Numbered from the stretch's first letter, positions 34,683 to 43,158 are shown. The stretch is DNA of 64,000 bases from JACQGZ01 sp036004665 (GCA_036004665.1 DASYRG010000003.1:1-64000), one strand, 5' to 3'. Numbers and translations: made by a program. Notes: generated by a model from the letters alone, not told the origin.

Positions 34683-35776
34683 CGCAGGTCCTGCCGCTCC
34701 TGTCTAGCGGGGGCTGGCTGGTGGCGACCATTGTCGCCTTCGGGGCGATGATCTTCTTCCATGAACTGGGGCACTTTCTCGTGGCCAAACGCGCCGGGGT
34801 GACGGTGCACGCCTTTGCCTTGGGCTTCGGGCCCAAGCTGTGGTCGGTACAGCGCGGCGACACCACCTACGCCCTGAACCTGATCCCCTTCGGGGGCTAC
34901 GTGAAGATGGCCGGCGAGGATTTCGACGAGCAGGCCCCTGAGGAAGGGTCTTTTCGCCATCAGCCCGTCGGCCGGCGCATGGCCATCGTCGCCGCCGGCC
35001 CGGTGATGAATCTGCTCCTGGCCGCAGCGATCCTCAGCGTGGTCGCGATGAGCTTCGGGGTGCCGGTGGGGATCACCAACCGCGTGGGGATGCTGGTCGC
35101 CATCTGCGGGCAGCCCAGTGTGCCGGGCGTGCCCGGCAGCGAGCCGGGGCCCTGTCCGGCGGAACGCGCGGGGCTGCGCTCCGGGGATGTGATCGTGGCC
35201 ATCAACGGCCGGCCCACGGACTCGGGAGAGGTGGTGGTCGAGACCATCCACAAGAATCCCCGACAGCCCCTTGTGCTCACGGTGGAGCGGGGCGGGCAGC
35301 GCGTGGATGTCAAGGTAACGCCCAACCTCGACCCGGCGCGGAAGATCGGCCTCATCGGGTTCGCCCCCGAGGTGGTGCGCCAGCGTTTCAATCCGATCAC
35401 GGCTGTGCTCGTGGGTATCCAGCGGACAGGGGAGATCATCGCCGCGGTGGCGACCGCTGTGGCCGGCCTGATCCGAGAGGGGTCGCTCATCGCCAACCTG
35501 GGTGGTCCGGTCGCGGCGGGTCGGGCGCTGGTGGACGCGGGGCGGAGCGGTCTGGAGACCTTCCTCAACGTGGCCGCGACCCTCAGCGTGATCATTGGGA
35601 TTTTCAACCTCATTCCGTTTCCCGCCCTCGATGGCGGCCGGCTCGGGTTCCTGATCGTGGAGGCGCTGCGGCGCCGGCCGGTAGACCCGCGGCGCGAAGG
35701 CTACGTCCACCTGGTCGGGTTCGTGCTGCTGATCCTGCTGCTGGTATTCTTGACGGGACAGGACATCCAGCGGTGA
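34679..35776 (+). CDS. rseP: Site-2 protease RseP
   Basis: The 365-residue intramembrane metalloprotease cleaves anti-sigma factors or signal-peptide remnants. The zinc motif is in FFHELGHF, a PDZ domain includes AERAGLRSGDVIVAINGRPT, and the third ligand lies in NLIPFPALDGGR. Four membrane segments fit the family. The start overlaps the dxr stop as ATGA. Confidence 0.95.
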   Translation: MTQVLPLLSSGGWLVATIVAFGAMIFFHELGHFLVAKRAGVTVHAFALGFGPKLWSVQRGDTTYALNLIPFGGYVKMAGEDFDEQAPEEGSFRHQPVGRRMAIVAAGPVMNLLLAAAILSVVAMSFGVPVGITNRVGMLVAICGQPSVPGVPGSEPGPCPAERAGLRSGDVIVAINGRPTDSGEVVVETIHKNPRQPLVLTVERGGQRVDVKVTPNLDPARKIGLIGFAPEVVRQRFNPITAVLVGIQRTGEIIAAVATAVAGLIREGSLIANLGGPVAAGRALVDAGRSGLETFLNVAATLSVIIGIFNLIPFPALDGGRLGFLIVEALRRRPVDPRREGYVHLVGFVLLILLLVFLTGQDIQR

Positions 35777-35780
35777 TCAG

Positions 35781-36917
35781 ATGAGCGCCAAGGCCACCCT
35801 CGCCCCATCCACGCCGGTGTCCCTCGCCGCCCGCCCGTTGCGGCCGCGGACGGCGACCCGCCGTGTTCGTGTAGGCAAAGTGGAGATCGGCGGCGGGGCG
35901 CCCGTGTCGGTGCAGTCGATGACGATCACCGACACTCGCGACGTCGACGCCACGCTGGCCCAGATCTACCAGCTGGCCGCCGAGGGGTGTGAGATCGCGC
36001 GCGTCGCCGTCCCCGACCGGGAGGCGGCGGTCGCGCTGGCCGACATCTGCCCGCGCAGCCCAGTGCCCGTGGTCGCGGACATCCACTTCGACCACCGCCT
36101 GGCGCTGGCGGCCCTGGAGGCGGGGATCGCCAAGCTGCGCATCAACCCGGGCAACATCGGCAGCCGGGAGCGCACCCGCATCGTCGCGCGTGTGGCTAAG
36201 GAGCGTGGAGTGCCTATCCGCATCGGCGCCAACATCGGCTCCCTGAGCAAGGTGATGCTGCGCCGCTACGGGGGACCGAGCGCCGAGGCGCTCGTCGCGA
36301 GTGCCCTGGAAGACGTACACGTGCTGGAAGACCTGGACTTCCACGACATCATCGTCTCGGTGAAGTGCTCCGAGGTGCCCATGGCCGTGGACGCCTACAC
36401 GATGATCAGCGGGCTGATGCCCTATCCGCTGCACGTGGGCATCACCGAGTCGGGGACGCTGGGGCCCGGATCGATCCGCTCCGCCGCCGGCATCGGCGCC
36501 ATCCTGGCCCTGGGTATCGGCGACACCATCCGCGTCTCTCTCGCCGCCGAGCCGGTGGAGGAGGTGCGCGTCGGGTTCCAGATCCTGGCCAGCCTGGGGC
36601 TGCGCGCCCGCGGCGTGCAGCTGGTGGCCTGCCCCTCCTGCGGCAGAGCGGAGGTGGACATCATCGCCATCGCCCAGGAGGTGGAGCGGCGGCTGGCCGC
36701 GGTGCGCTCGCCCGTGAAGGTGGCAGTGATGGGCTGCGCGGTCAACGGTCCCGGAGAGGCGCGCATGGCCGACCTGGGCATCGCCTGCGGCCGGGGCATG
36801 GGCCTGCTCTTCCGCGAGGGCAAGATCGTGGCCAGCCTCCCGGAGGACCGGCTCGTGGACGCGCTGATGGAGCACGTGGAGATCGTCGCGCGGGAGAAGT
36901 ACGCAGCCGCCTCATGA
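35781..36917 (+). CDS. ispG: 4-hydroxy-3-methylbut-2-en-1-yl diphosphate synthase
   Basis: The 378-residue [4Fe-4S] enzyme performs the penultimate MEP-pathway step. The N-terminal TIM barrel shows GAPVSVQSMTITDTRDVD and ADIHFDHRLAL; the cluster Cys residues are in LVACPSCGRAEVD and VMGCAVNGPGEARMAD. It has the short two-domain bacterial form. A six-codon mini-ORF overlaps its stop as ATGA. Confidence 0.97.
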   Translation: MSAKATLAPSTPVSLAARPLRPRTATRRVRVGKVEIGGGAPVSVQSMTITDTRDVDATLAQIYQLAAEGCEIARVAVPDREAAVALADICPRSPVPVVADIHFDHRLALAALEAGIAKLRINPGNIGSRERTRIVARVAKERGVPIRIGANIGSLSKVMLRRYGGPSAEALVASALEDVHVLEDLDFHDIIVSVKCSEVPMAVDAYTMISGLMPYPLHVGITESGTLGPGSIRSAAGIGAILALGIGDTIRVSLAAEPVEEVRVGFQILASLGLRARGVQLVACPSCGRAEVDIIAIAQEVERRLAAVRSPVKVAVMGCAVNGPGEARMADLGIACGRGMGLLFREGKIVASLPEDRLVDALMEHVEIVAREKYAAAS

Positions 36918-36934
36918 AGGCCGCGGCAGGGTAG
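36914..36934 (+). CDS. Six-codon mini-ORF coupled to the ispG stop
   Basis: ATG 36914 overlaps the ispG stop as ATGA and reads MKAAAG to a TAG at 36932-36934, five bases before the mgtC GTG. It resembles the MK-starting mini-ORFs at the pyrH-frr and mgtC-mat junctions but is not duplicated. Translation is unproven and it could be chance. Confidence 0.35.
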   Translation: MKAAAG

Positions 36935-36939
36935 CAGAC

Positions 36940-37620
36940 GTGCCCCCGTTGATCGACGTCGACGCGGGCGCCGCCGAGTGGTGGGTCGTCCTGCTGCGGT
37001 TGGGACTGGCGCTGGTTCTCGGCGGGCTCATCGGCATCGAGCGGGAGTCGGTGGAGAAGCCGGCTGGCTTCCGCACGCACATCCTGGTCACGCTCGGCGC
37101 GACGCTCTTCACCCTGATTTCCCGCGAGGGGTTCTTCGGCTCCGGCGCCGACCCCGCGCGCATCGCCAGCAACATCGTCGTCGGGATCGGCTTCCTGGGC
37201 GCGGGGACGATCTGGCGCAGCGGGGTGACCGTGCAGGGATTGACGACCGCGGCCAGCCTCTGGACCGCTGCGGCCATCGGGACCGCGGTGGGCGCCGGCT
37301 TCTACCTGGGAGGCGTCGCCGCCACGGCGATGGTGATGGCGGTGCTCATCCCCTTCAAGTCCCTGGAGCGGCGGCTGCCCCGCCGCGGCGCGGCGACCAT
37401 CGAGCTCTCGCTCCACGACCAGCCGGGACAGCTGGGCAAGATCGGGACGGTGTTGGGGGGCTACAACGTCAACATCGAACACATCGAGCTCTCGGAGAAG
37501 ATGGAGGATCGGGTCACGATGACGCTGGCGGTGCGTGTGCCCCTCCGGGTGACGCGGGACGAGGTCCTGCTCGCCCTCGGAGCCCTGGACGGTGTCGAGC
37601 AGGTGCGGTGGAAAGAATAA
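36940..37620 (+). CDS. MgtC/SapB family membrane protein
   Basis: The 226-residue protein has four to five membrane segments with the family motifs GGLIGIERE, GFRTHILVTLGATLF and GIGFLGAGTIWR, then GLTTAASLWTAAAIG. A C-terminal ACT-like domain follows (TIELSLHDQPGQLGKIGTVL). MgtC-like proteins modulate ATP synthase or Mg homeostasis; the ACT domain suggests ligand control. The start is GTG 36940. Confidence 0.9.
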   Translation: MPPLIDVDAGAAEWWVVLLRLGLALVLGGLIGIERESVEKPAGFRTHILVTLGATLFTLISREGFFGSGADPARIASNIVVGIGFLGAGTIWRSGVTVQGLTTAASLWTAAAIGTAVGAGFYLGGVAATAMVMAVLIPFKSLERRLPRRGAATIELSLHDQPGQLGKIGTVLGGYNVNIEHIELSEKMEDRVTMTLAVRVPLRVTRDEVLLALGALDGVEQVRWKE

Positions 37621-37675
37621 TGAAGCGTTGCCCCTTGAAGGAATCATGAAGCGATCCCCTCTTGAGGAGGCGTAG
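37620..37675 (+). repeat. Diverged 26-bp tandem duplication encoding two coupled mini-ORFs (mgtC-mat junction)
   Basis: Two related units start at 37620 and 37646 with ATGAAGCG. They read MKRCPLKES (37620-37649) and MKRSPLEEA (37646-37675, TAG stop). The first ATG overlaps the mgtC stop as TAATG, the two frames overlap as ATGA, and GAGGAGG within the second unit serves as the Shine-Dalgarno sequence for mat. Confidence 0.75.
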
Positions 37676-37681
37676 CGTCCG

Positions 37682-38884
37682 GTGCGTCACACCAGTGTCG
37701 AGTTTCTGGCGCAGAAGCCGGTGGGCGAGCACGAGGTGGAGATCGTCGAACGCAAAGGCGTCGGCCACCCGGATTCCATCTGCGACGCGATCATGGAGCG
37801 GGTCAGCATCGCGCTGTGCCGCGAGTACCTGCAGCGTTTCGGGGTGATCCTGCACCACAACATCGACAAGGCCTTCCTCGTGGCGGGGCTCGCTGATCCC
37901 GCCTTCGGCGGGGGGCGGATCCTCGAGCCGATGCGCCTGATCTTCGGGGACCGCGCCACGGCCGTCGTCAACGGCGAGGAGGTGCCGGTGGCCGACATCG
38001 CCGTCTCCACGGCCAAGGTCTGGCTGACCGAGAACCTGCGCTTCGTCGACCCCAACGAACACGTGACCTACGACGTGCAGATCAAGCCGGGCTCGCCGGA
38101 ACTGGTCGACATCTTCAGCCGGGAGGTCGCTGGGGCCAACGACACCTCCGCGGCGGTGGGCTACGCCCCACTCACGCAGGTCGAAGAGATCGTCCGGCGC
38201 ACCGAGCAGCTGATGAACTCGCGCACCTTCAAAGAAGACTTCCCCGAAGCCGGCGAGGATATCAAGATCATGGGGCTCCGCCAGGGACAGGAACTGCAGC
38301 TGACCGCGGCGGTCGCCTTCGTCGACCGGTTCATTGAGAGCGAAGCCGCCTACTTCAAGCGCAAGAAGGAGCTCCACGACGCGGTGCATGAGTTTGTCCT
38401 TCAGCACACGGCCTTTGACAAGGTGACGCTGGACATCAACACGCTGGACGCGCCGGGGCGAGGCATGGGGGGCGTCTACCTCACGGTCACGGGCACCTCC
38501 GCCGAATCGGGGGACAGCGGGCAGATCGGGCGCGGCAACAAGGTCAACGGCGTGATCGCCCTCAACCGGCCGATGGGCACGGAGGCCGCCGCCGGCAAGA
38601 ACCCCGTGTCGCACGTCGGCAAGATCTACACGATCCTGACCCACCAGGTGGCGGCGCGGATCTACGAAGAAGTGGCCGGCGTCCGCGAGGTATACGTCTG
38701 GATGCTCAGCCAGATCGGGGCGCCGATCGACCAGCCCAAGATCGCCGCGGCCCAGATCATCCCCGCGCGCACCGCGCGCAAAGCCACGGTGCGTCGCCAG
38801 GCGCTGGAGATCCTGGACCGGGAGCTGGCGAACATCAAGTTCCTCACCCGCGAGCTGGCGGAGGGACGCTACCCGGTCGTCTAG
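37682..38884 (+). CDS. mat: S-adenosylmethionine synthetase, archaeal type
   Basis: The 400-residue enzyme makes SAM from Met and ATP. Its sequence follows the archaeal MAT family rather than bacterial MetK: EIVERKGVGHPDSICDAIME, HHNIDKAFLVAGLADPAFGG, DTSAAVGYAPLT, and GDSGQIGRGNKVNGVIALNR near residue 278. The bacterial GTDQ/GGGAFSGKD-type segments are absent. GTG 37682 follows GAGGAGG. Archaeal-type MAT occurs in a limited set of bacteria, usually by transfer. Confidence 0.93.
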   Translation: MRHTSVEFLAQKPVGEHEVEIVERKGVGHPDSICDAIMERVSIALCREYLQRFGVILHHNIDKAFLVAGLADPAFGGGRILEPMRLIFGDRATAVVNGEEVPVADIAVSTAKVWLTENLRFVDPNEHVTYDVQIKPGSPELVDIFSREVAGANDTSAAVGYAPLTQVEEIVRRTEQLMNSRTFKEDFPEAGEDIKIMGLRQGQELQLTAAVAFVDRFIESEAAYFKRKKELHDAVHEFVLQHTAFDKVTLDINTLDAPGRGMGGVYLTVTGTSAESGDSGQIGRGNKVNGVIALNRPMGTEAAAGKNPVSHVGKIYTILTHQVAARIYEEVAGVREVYVWMLSQIGAPIDQPKIAAAQIIPARTARKATVRRQALEILDRELANIKFLTRELAEGRYPVV

Positions 38885-38910
38885 CCCGACGCGGAGCGCC
38901 ATGTCCGTCT

Positions 38911-39126
38911 TTGACGACCGCGCCTACCTGCGAACGCAGGGAGCCCGGAGGCTTTTCACAGACCTTACTCACGTTGGAGTTGTCGGGGCGTGCCGGGCTG
39001 CGGCTGGAGGGGGAGAGCCGGAAACGGTTTGTGGACGGGCTCACGGCAGCCATCGCCGAACACGGTGGGATGCGCATCGGCAAGGATGCGGGCGTGATTG
39101 TCGGTGTTCGCGCTGGTGGGCCGTGA
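38911..39126 (+). CDS. Hypothetical 71-residue protein, possible frameshift
   Basis: From TTG 38911 the frame reads 71 residues; the second half (RKRFVDGLTAAIAEHGGMRIGKDAGVIVGV) is convincingly protein-like, with no family recognised. A Shine-Dalgarno-like GGAG instead precedes ATG 38901 in another frame (MSVFDDRAYLRTQGARRLFTD). A frameshift near 38960 would join the two. Its stop overlaps the lipoprotein start as GTGA, which supports expression of this frame's 3' end. Confidence 0.5.
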   Translation: MTTAPTCERREPGGFSQTLLTLELSGRAGLRLEGESRKRFVDGLTAAIAEHGGMRIGKDAGVIVGVRAGGP

Positions 39127-40244
39127 AGAGGGCGTCTCTTCCTCGCACGATCTGCCCGGTCGGTTGGGTTGGCCTTCCTGGCGCCGCCATCGCGGCGGCC
39201 GTGGTGCTTGCGACCGCCTGCCAGGTGGCGCGCACGCCCGCGCCGGTGGGCGTGGGACTGTTGCGGGTCGGCGCGCCGCTGCGCCTCACCGACCGTCCCG
39301 CCCTCAGCCCGGTGTCCTGGGCGCCCGACGGCGCCGCGCTGGCCTTCACCGACGGCGCAGGGGTCTGGATTGCGCCGCTCGACCGCACCCGCGGGCGAGA
39401 GCGGAAGGTCACCGCCGCCGGCCACGCCACCGCCGTGGACTGGTCCGTCGGCACCGGACTCTTCGCCTACATCGATCAGGGCACCGTCGTGGTGGTGCGA
39501 CCTGACGGGAAGGAGAAGCGGCGGATCCCCCTCCGCGCATCAGGGGGCGCGTCCGCCTTCGCCACCCATCTGGCTTGGGCGCCGCAAGGAGACCGGCTAG
39601 CCGTCGCGGTGCGCGACGGGACGACCGCGGCCGCTCGCGGGGCCGTCTGGCTGGTGAGCGCGGACGGGGGACGCCGCTCTCCGATCTTCGCCGCTCCGCG
39701 CGGGCAGACCGTGAACGCGCTGGGCTGGTACCCTGACAGTCTCTTCCTCTTTATTGGGATCGGGTCGAGCGGCCCGGTCACCCGGCTGCTGCGATGGCGG
39801 ATCACCTACCCGGACCGGCGCACGCTGCCCCTGGGGTTCCCAGGGGTGATCGCGCCGGTGCTCTCGCCCAACGGGGAGTGGATCGCCTTTGCCGCGGCCT
39901 CGCCCGGAGGTGGCGGGGAGTCGGTCTGGGTGATACGGGCGGACGGCCGATCGAGGCCGCGGCAGGTCGGCGACGGCACGGGGCGGGTGGGGGGCGTCAC
40001 CTGGGCACCCAGTTCTGACAAGATAGCCTTCACCCGGATCCTGGGCGAAGGGCGGGGGGAGATCTGGATCGCCGACGGAGACGGGAGAGGACGCCGGCGC
40101 ATCACGCAATTCATCGCCGAGTTTCCCGATCCGGACCTTCCTCTCGTCGTGCGCTGGTCGCCGGACGGGCGCGCCCTCGCCTACGGCAGCGACAGCGGCA
40201 CGTTTCAAGGGCACGTCTGGATCGTCACGCTGGAGCGGCAGTAA
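39123..40244 (+). CDS. Putative lipoprotein with TolB-like WD40/PD40 beta-propeller
   Basis: The 373-residue protein has a signal peptide ending in a lipobox-like LATAC near residue 33. It then carries several TolB-type propeller blades: SPVSWAPDGAALAFTD, APVLSPNGEWIAFA, GGVTWAPSSDKIAFTR and LVVRWSPDGRALAYGS. Such proteins usually bind partners at the outside face of the membrane; no enzyme motif is seen. GTG 39123 overlaps the previous stop as GTGA. Confidence 0.8.
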   Translation: MKRASLPRTICPVGWVGLPGAAIAAAVVLATACQVARTPAPVGVGLLRVGAPLRLTDRPALSPVSWAPDGAALAFTDGAGVWIAPLDRTRGRERKVTAAGHATAVDWSVGTGLFAYIDQGTVVVVRPDGKEKRRIPLRASGGASAFATHLAWAPQGDRLAVAVRDGTTAAARGAVWLVSADGGRRSPIFAAPRGQTVNALGWYPDSLFLFIGIGSSGPVTRLLRWRITYPDRRTLPLGFPGVIAPVLSPNGEWIAFAAASPGGGGESVWVIRADGRSRPRQVGDGTGRVGGVTWAPSSDKIAFTRILGEGRGEIWIADGDGRGRRRITQFIAEFPDPDLPLVVRWSPDGRALAYGSDSGTFQGHVWIVTLERQ

Positions 40245-40257
40245 GACGCGACTGAAA

Positions 40258-40285
40258 TTGACACGCCGACGGGCACCCAGATAAT
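40258..40285 (+). promoter_or_regulatory. Promoter upstream of the fmdB-like gene
   Basis: A consensus TTGACA (40258-40263), a 16-base spacer and GATAAT (40280-40285) sit in the 79-base gap after the lipoprotein gene. Transcription would start near 40292, giving a leader of about 30 bases. Confidence 0.75.
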
Positions 40286-40323
40286 AGAGAAGTGCGCGTC
40301 TGAGACAACGCACGGAGTGATTG

Positions 40324-40692
40324 ATGATGCCGGTATACGAGTACCAGTGCGTGGAGAATGGTCACCGCTTCGAGCTGTATCAGCCGGTGGGCACGGATCC
40401 CCCCGCCTGCCCCGTCTGTGGCAGCGCCAGCCGGAAGGTCTACAGCTCCGTCGGGTTGATCTTCAAAGGGTCAGGGTTTCACGTCACCGACTACCCGCGG
40501 CCGGGGGGGAGCGTGGAGAAGACCGACGACAAGGGGGACGCGAAGCCGGCACCCGCTCCGGACGGCAGCAGCACAGGCACGGCGACAAGCGGCGATGCCG
40601 CGGGCGGGACCACGCCGAAGAAAGCGTCCGACGCCGGTTCACCGACGAAAGCGTCTGACACCGGTTCACCGAAGAAAGCCTCAGACGCATAG
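40324..40692 (+). CDS. FmdB-family zinc-ribbon protein with repetitive tail
   Basis: The 122-residue protein begins MMPVYEYQCVENGHRFELYQ and has the zinc knuckle pair Y-x-C..H and ACPVCGSASRKVYSS, the FmdB/CxxC_CxxC_SSSS pattern, with one Cys of the first knuckle apparently replaced by His. A Gly/Thr/Asp-rich tail ends in about three copies of a nine-residue repeat (KKASDAGSP, TKASDTGSP, KKASDA). FmdB proteins are putative regulators. GGAG precedes the ATG pair at 40324 and 40327. Confidence 0.85.
   Translation: MMPVYEYQCVENGHRFELYQPVGTDPPACPVCGSASRKVYSSVGLIFKGSGFHVTDYPRPGGSVEKTDDKGDAKPAPAPDGSSTGTATSGDAAGGTTPKKASDAGSPTKASDTGSPKKASDA
40613..40690 (+). repeat. 27-base tandem repeat in the fmdB 3' end
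   Basis: Nearly three units of a 27-base repeat containing AAAGC(G/C)TC(C/T/A)GAC encode the KASD(A/T)GSP tail. The unit is a multiple of three, so copy number can vary without changing frame. Confidence 0.75.
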
Positions 40693-40702
40693 GCTGGTGA
40701 GG

Positions 40703-42436
40703 ATGGAGGGGAGGCATGGCCGCGCGGCCGTGCCTCTCGTTGTGTGCGTGGCCGTCTTTTTGCTGGCCCAGGCCGGAGGTCTCCCATCGTCCGGTGCTGC
40801 CCCGGCCGCGCGCGCGGGTGTGGCGGTCCCTTCCGTCTCGGCGGAAATCCGTCTCGGATACGGTGGCTACGTCACCCCCGACCTCTGGATCCCCCTCGTA
40901 GCCACCCTCCGCAGCGATCGCGACCTGCGCGGGATCCTCGAGGTGGCCGCGCCCCACCCCCGCTCTCCTCGCGCCGCGCGCACCCAGGTGGAGGTGCATC
41001 TCTCCTCGGGGAGCCGGAGCGTCACCGTGCCCGTCGTCGTGCGGGACCTGCGCGCGCCGCTGACGGTCTCTCTCTTCGAGGGAGGCCGGGTCGCCGGGCA
41101 GTGGCGCGTCGTCGCGCCCCCGACGCACATCCTCGAACGCGTCGTGCTAGCTCTTGCCGATCGCCCCGTCGGCCTCGATCGCCTGCTCCCGGCCGAGAGC
41201 CGGATGCGCGTCGCGTACGTGGATCCCGGCGATCTGCCTGCGCGCTGGCAGCTCTATGAGGGCGTGCGGGCGGTGGTCATCCGCAACCTGGAGGAACGCC
41301 GCGTGACGCCCACGCAACGCGACGCGCTCTCGGGATGGGTCGCCGCGGGCGGCCACCTCGTGCTGGTCGCTCCCGAAGGAGGTGATCTCCTTTCGGGACG
41401 CTTCGCCCGCGCCTTCCTCGAGTCGGCGCCGCGTCCTCCCGCGCCGGGGTCGGCGCCGGAACGAGTGTACCCCTGGGGACGGGGGACGGTCACCGTCGTT
41501 CCGGTCGATCCCTTCGTGCCCGACCTCTCCCCCGAACGCGTGGCGGTGTGGACGCGTGTGCTGGCGCGCGGAGAGGCGGCTTCGCTGGTGGACCGTACCC
41601 TCTTTGAGGCGCTGCCTCAGAGCGGCGGCGCCAGCCCCCTGGTGCAGCTGTTGATCGTGCTCCTGCTGGCCGGATATCTGATCGCGTTGCGCCCGCTCAG
41701 CGCGATGCTGCGGCGGGGCGCCTCGGGCGCCGTGCTCGCCGCGATGCTGCTGGCGGCGGTGGCGGCGGGGGCGGGCGTCCTCGCCATGGTGGCGCGAGCC
41801 CAGATGAGAAGTCTGCTCCAGGGCGCCGTGGGGGAGGGACTCCTCGGACGGGACCTGGCCCGAGTCGAGGCGCTGGGACGGGTGACGATGCCGCGGGGAG
41901 GAGCGTTTCTGCTGCGCAGCGGCGGAGGAGCATTAATCCGCCCGCTGGCGGAAAGCGACACGACGCTGCGTTTGGCCGGCGAGGTGTCCTTTCAGGGAAG
42001 GACCGCCGTCACGCTCCCGGTGCAGTCTTCGGCTCTCGTTCCTCTTCCCGTGGCGGGATCGTTCCGGGAGGAGGGGCAGCAGCTGACGGTGACGATTCGC
42101 AACCGGACCGGGGCTCTGCTGCGCGATCCCGTCATCTTCCACCAACGCCGCGTGCACGCGATCGCTTCGGTAGGCCCCGAGGCGACCGCGGTCCTCTCCG
42201 GCGAGGGCTGGCGCGATCCGCCTCCTTTTGAAGGCGCGCGGCACACCCAGGCGCGGCTGCTGGCCTGGACCCTCGGCCGCCTACGCGACGGTGCTATAAT
42301 CGAGCCCACCGCCGGCGCCGCAACGTTCCTGCTGGCGTGGTTGGACGATGAGGCGGGCGGCGTCCTCCGCTGGAAAGAGAGGGAATCGCCTCTGCTGGTC
42401 GTGGTGCCGTTGACCGGCATGAGCGGATCTCCATGA
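40703..42436 (+). CDS. Membrane protein of the MoxR/VWA operon
   Basis: The 577-residue protein has a signal sequence (VPLVVCVAVFLLAQAGGLP) and an extracytoplasmic beta-rich region. A domain around residues 190-240 resembles a glutamine-amidotransferase-like fold (GVRAVVIRNLEERRVTP and SGWVAAGGHLVLVAPEGG). Two central membrane segments (LLIVLLLAGYLIALRPL and LAAMLLAAVAAGAGVLAMV) precede another soluble domain. I do not recognise a named family. The ATG at 40703 is close to GGTGAGG; GTG 40697 is an alternative. It overlaps the next gene as ATGA. Confidence 0.75.
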   Translation: MEGRHGRAAVPLVVCVAVFLLAQAGGLPSSGAAPAARAGVAVPSVSAEIRLGYGGYVTPDLWIPLVATLRSDRDLRGILEVAAPHPRSPRAARTQVEVHLSSGSRSVTVPVVVRDLRAPLTVSLFEGGRVAGQWRVVAPPTHILERVVLALADRPVGLDRLLPAESRMRVAYVDPGDLPARWQLYEGVRAVVIRNLEERRVTPTQRDALSGWVAAGGHLVLVAPEGGDLLSGRFARAFLESAPRPPAPGSAPERVYPWGRGTVTVVPVDPFVPDLSPERVAVWTRVLARGEAASLVDRTLFEALPQSGGASPLVQLLIVLLLAGYLIALRPLSAMLRRGASGAVLAAMLLAAVAAGAGVLAMVARAQMRSLLQGAVGEGLLGRDLARVEALGRVTMPRGGAFLLRSGGGALIRPLAESDTTLRLAGEVSFQGRTAVTLPVQSSALVPLPVAGSFREEGQQLTVTIRNRTGALLRDPVIFHQRRVHAIASVGPEATAVLSGEGWRDPPPFEGARHTQARLLAWTLGRLRDGAIIEPTAGAATFLLAWLDDEAGGVLRWKERESPLLVVVPLTGMSGSP

Positions 42437-43158
42437 ACCTCCGAGTGAACCACGTGACGCGCGGCGATCTGCGCTCCCGCCTTGCCTCTCCGAAGGTGCT
42501 CTGGGTCCTGCGCCTCTACGTGGCCGCCCTCGGTGTACTGGCCGTCTTCTCGCTGCCCCCGCAGGGGGGACGCTCTCCGGCGCTGGCTGAGGGAGACCTG
42601 GCCCAGCTCTTCTTCGTCTTCCAGGTCGCTTGGGTCGTCTATCTCACCTCCGCCCTCGCCGTCGGGGAGATCGGCGTCGAGGGAGAGAAGGGAATCCTCG
42701 ATCTCTCGGTAACCTCGTTTCCCTCCCGCATGATCGCTTCCGGAAAGCTGTGGACCGCCCTCCTCTCCGCATCCGCGCTGGTGGTCCTCTCGCTGCCGCT
42801 GGTCATCCTCATCACCCCGGACCGCGCGGCCGCTCCCGGCGCGCTTCGGGCGCTGGCCGCCATGGTGCCGCTGGCGGCGCCGCTTGCCCTCATGGGCGCC
42901 TGGTTGCCGGCGGCGATCCCCTCGGACGTTCTGCGGACGGTCCTGCATTGGTCGGTGTTTTTGTTGATCTTTGCCGCCACGCGCTGGCTCCCCGATCCGC
43001 TCATGCTGCTCAATCCGATGCGGATGGTGGGCGCGGCCTACCTCGGGGAGCCCGCCCTCTGGCCGCTCGCGCTGGCGCCCTATCTGCTCGCGGGCGCGCT
43101 CGGCTGGTATCTGATCCATCGGACCGTGCAGGTCCGGCGGCGGGAGATGCGGCCGTGA
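42433..43158 (+). CDS. ABC-2-like permease of the MoxR/VWA operon
   Basis: The 241-residue protein has six membrane segments and the ABC-2 permease pattern LTSALAVGEIGVEGEKGILDLSVTSFPSRMIASGKLW, where an early cytoplasmic loop with EGEKGILDLS is characteristic. No ATPase partner gene is adjacent. Four-base overlaps join it to its neighbours on both sides (ATGA at 42433, GTGA at 43155). Confidence 0.7.
   Translation: MNLRVNHVTRGDLRSRLASPKVLWVLRLYVAALGVLAVFSLPPQGGRSPALAEGDLAQLFFVFQVAWVVYLTSALAVGEIGVEGEKGILDLSVTSFPSRMIASGKLWTALLSASALVVLSLPLVILITPDRAAAPGALRALAAMVPLAAPLALMGAWLPAAIPSDVLRTVLHWSVFLLIFAATRWLPDPLMLLNPMRMVGAAYLGEPALWPLALAPYLLAGALGWYLIHRTVQVRRREMRP

Noticed and set aside
42292..42300. 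TGC-TATAAT perfect extended -10 inside the 577-residue membrane protein gene
   Set aside because: It lies within a tightly overlapping operon 130 bases before the next start, with no -35. An internal promoter is possible but not supported.
42630..43154. A longer N-terminus for the coiled-coil protein beginning inside the permease gene
   Set aside because: It would overlap the permease by 525 bases and its sequence is a shadow frame. GTG 43155 with a GTGA overlap is the better start.
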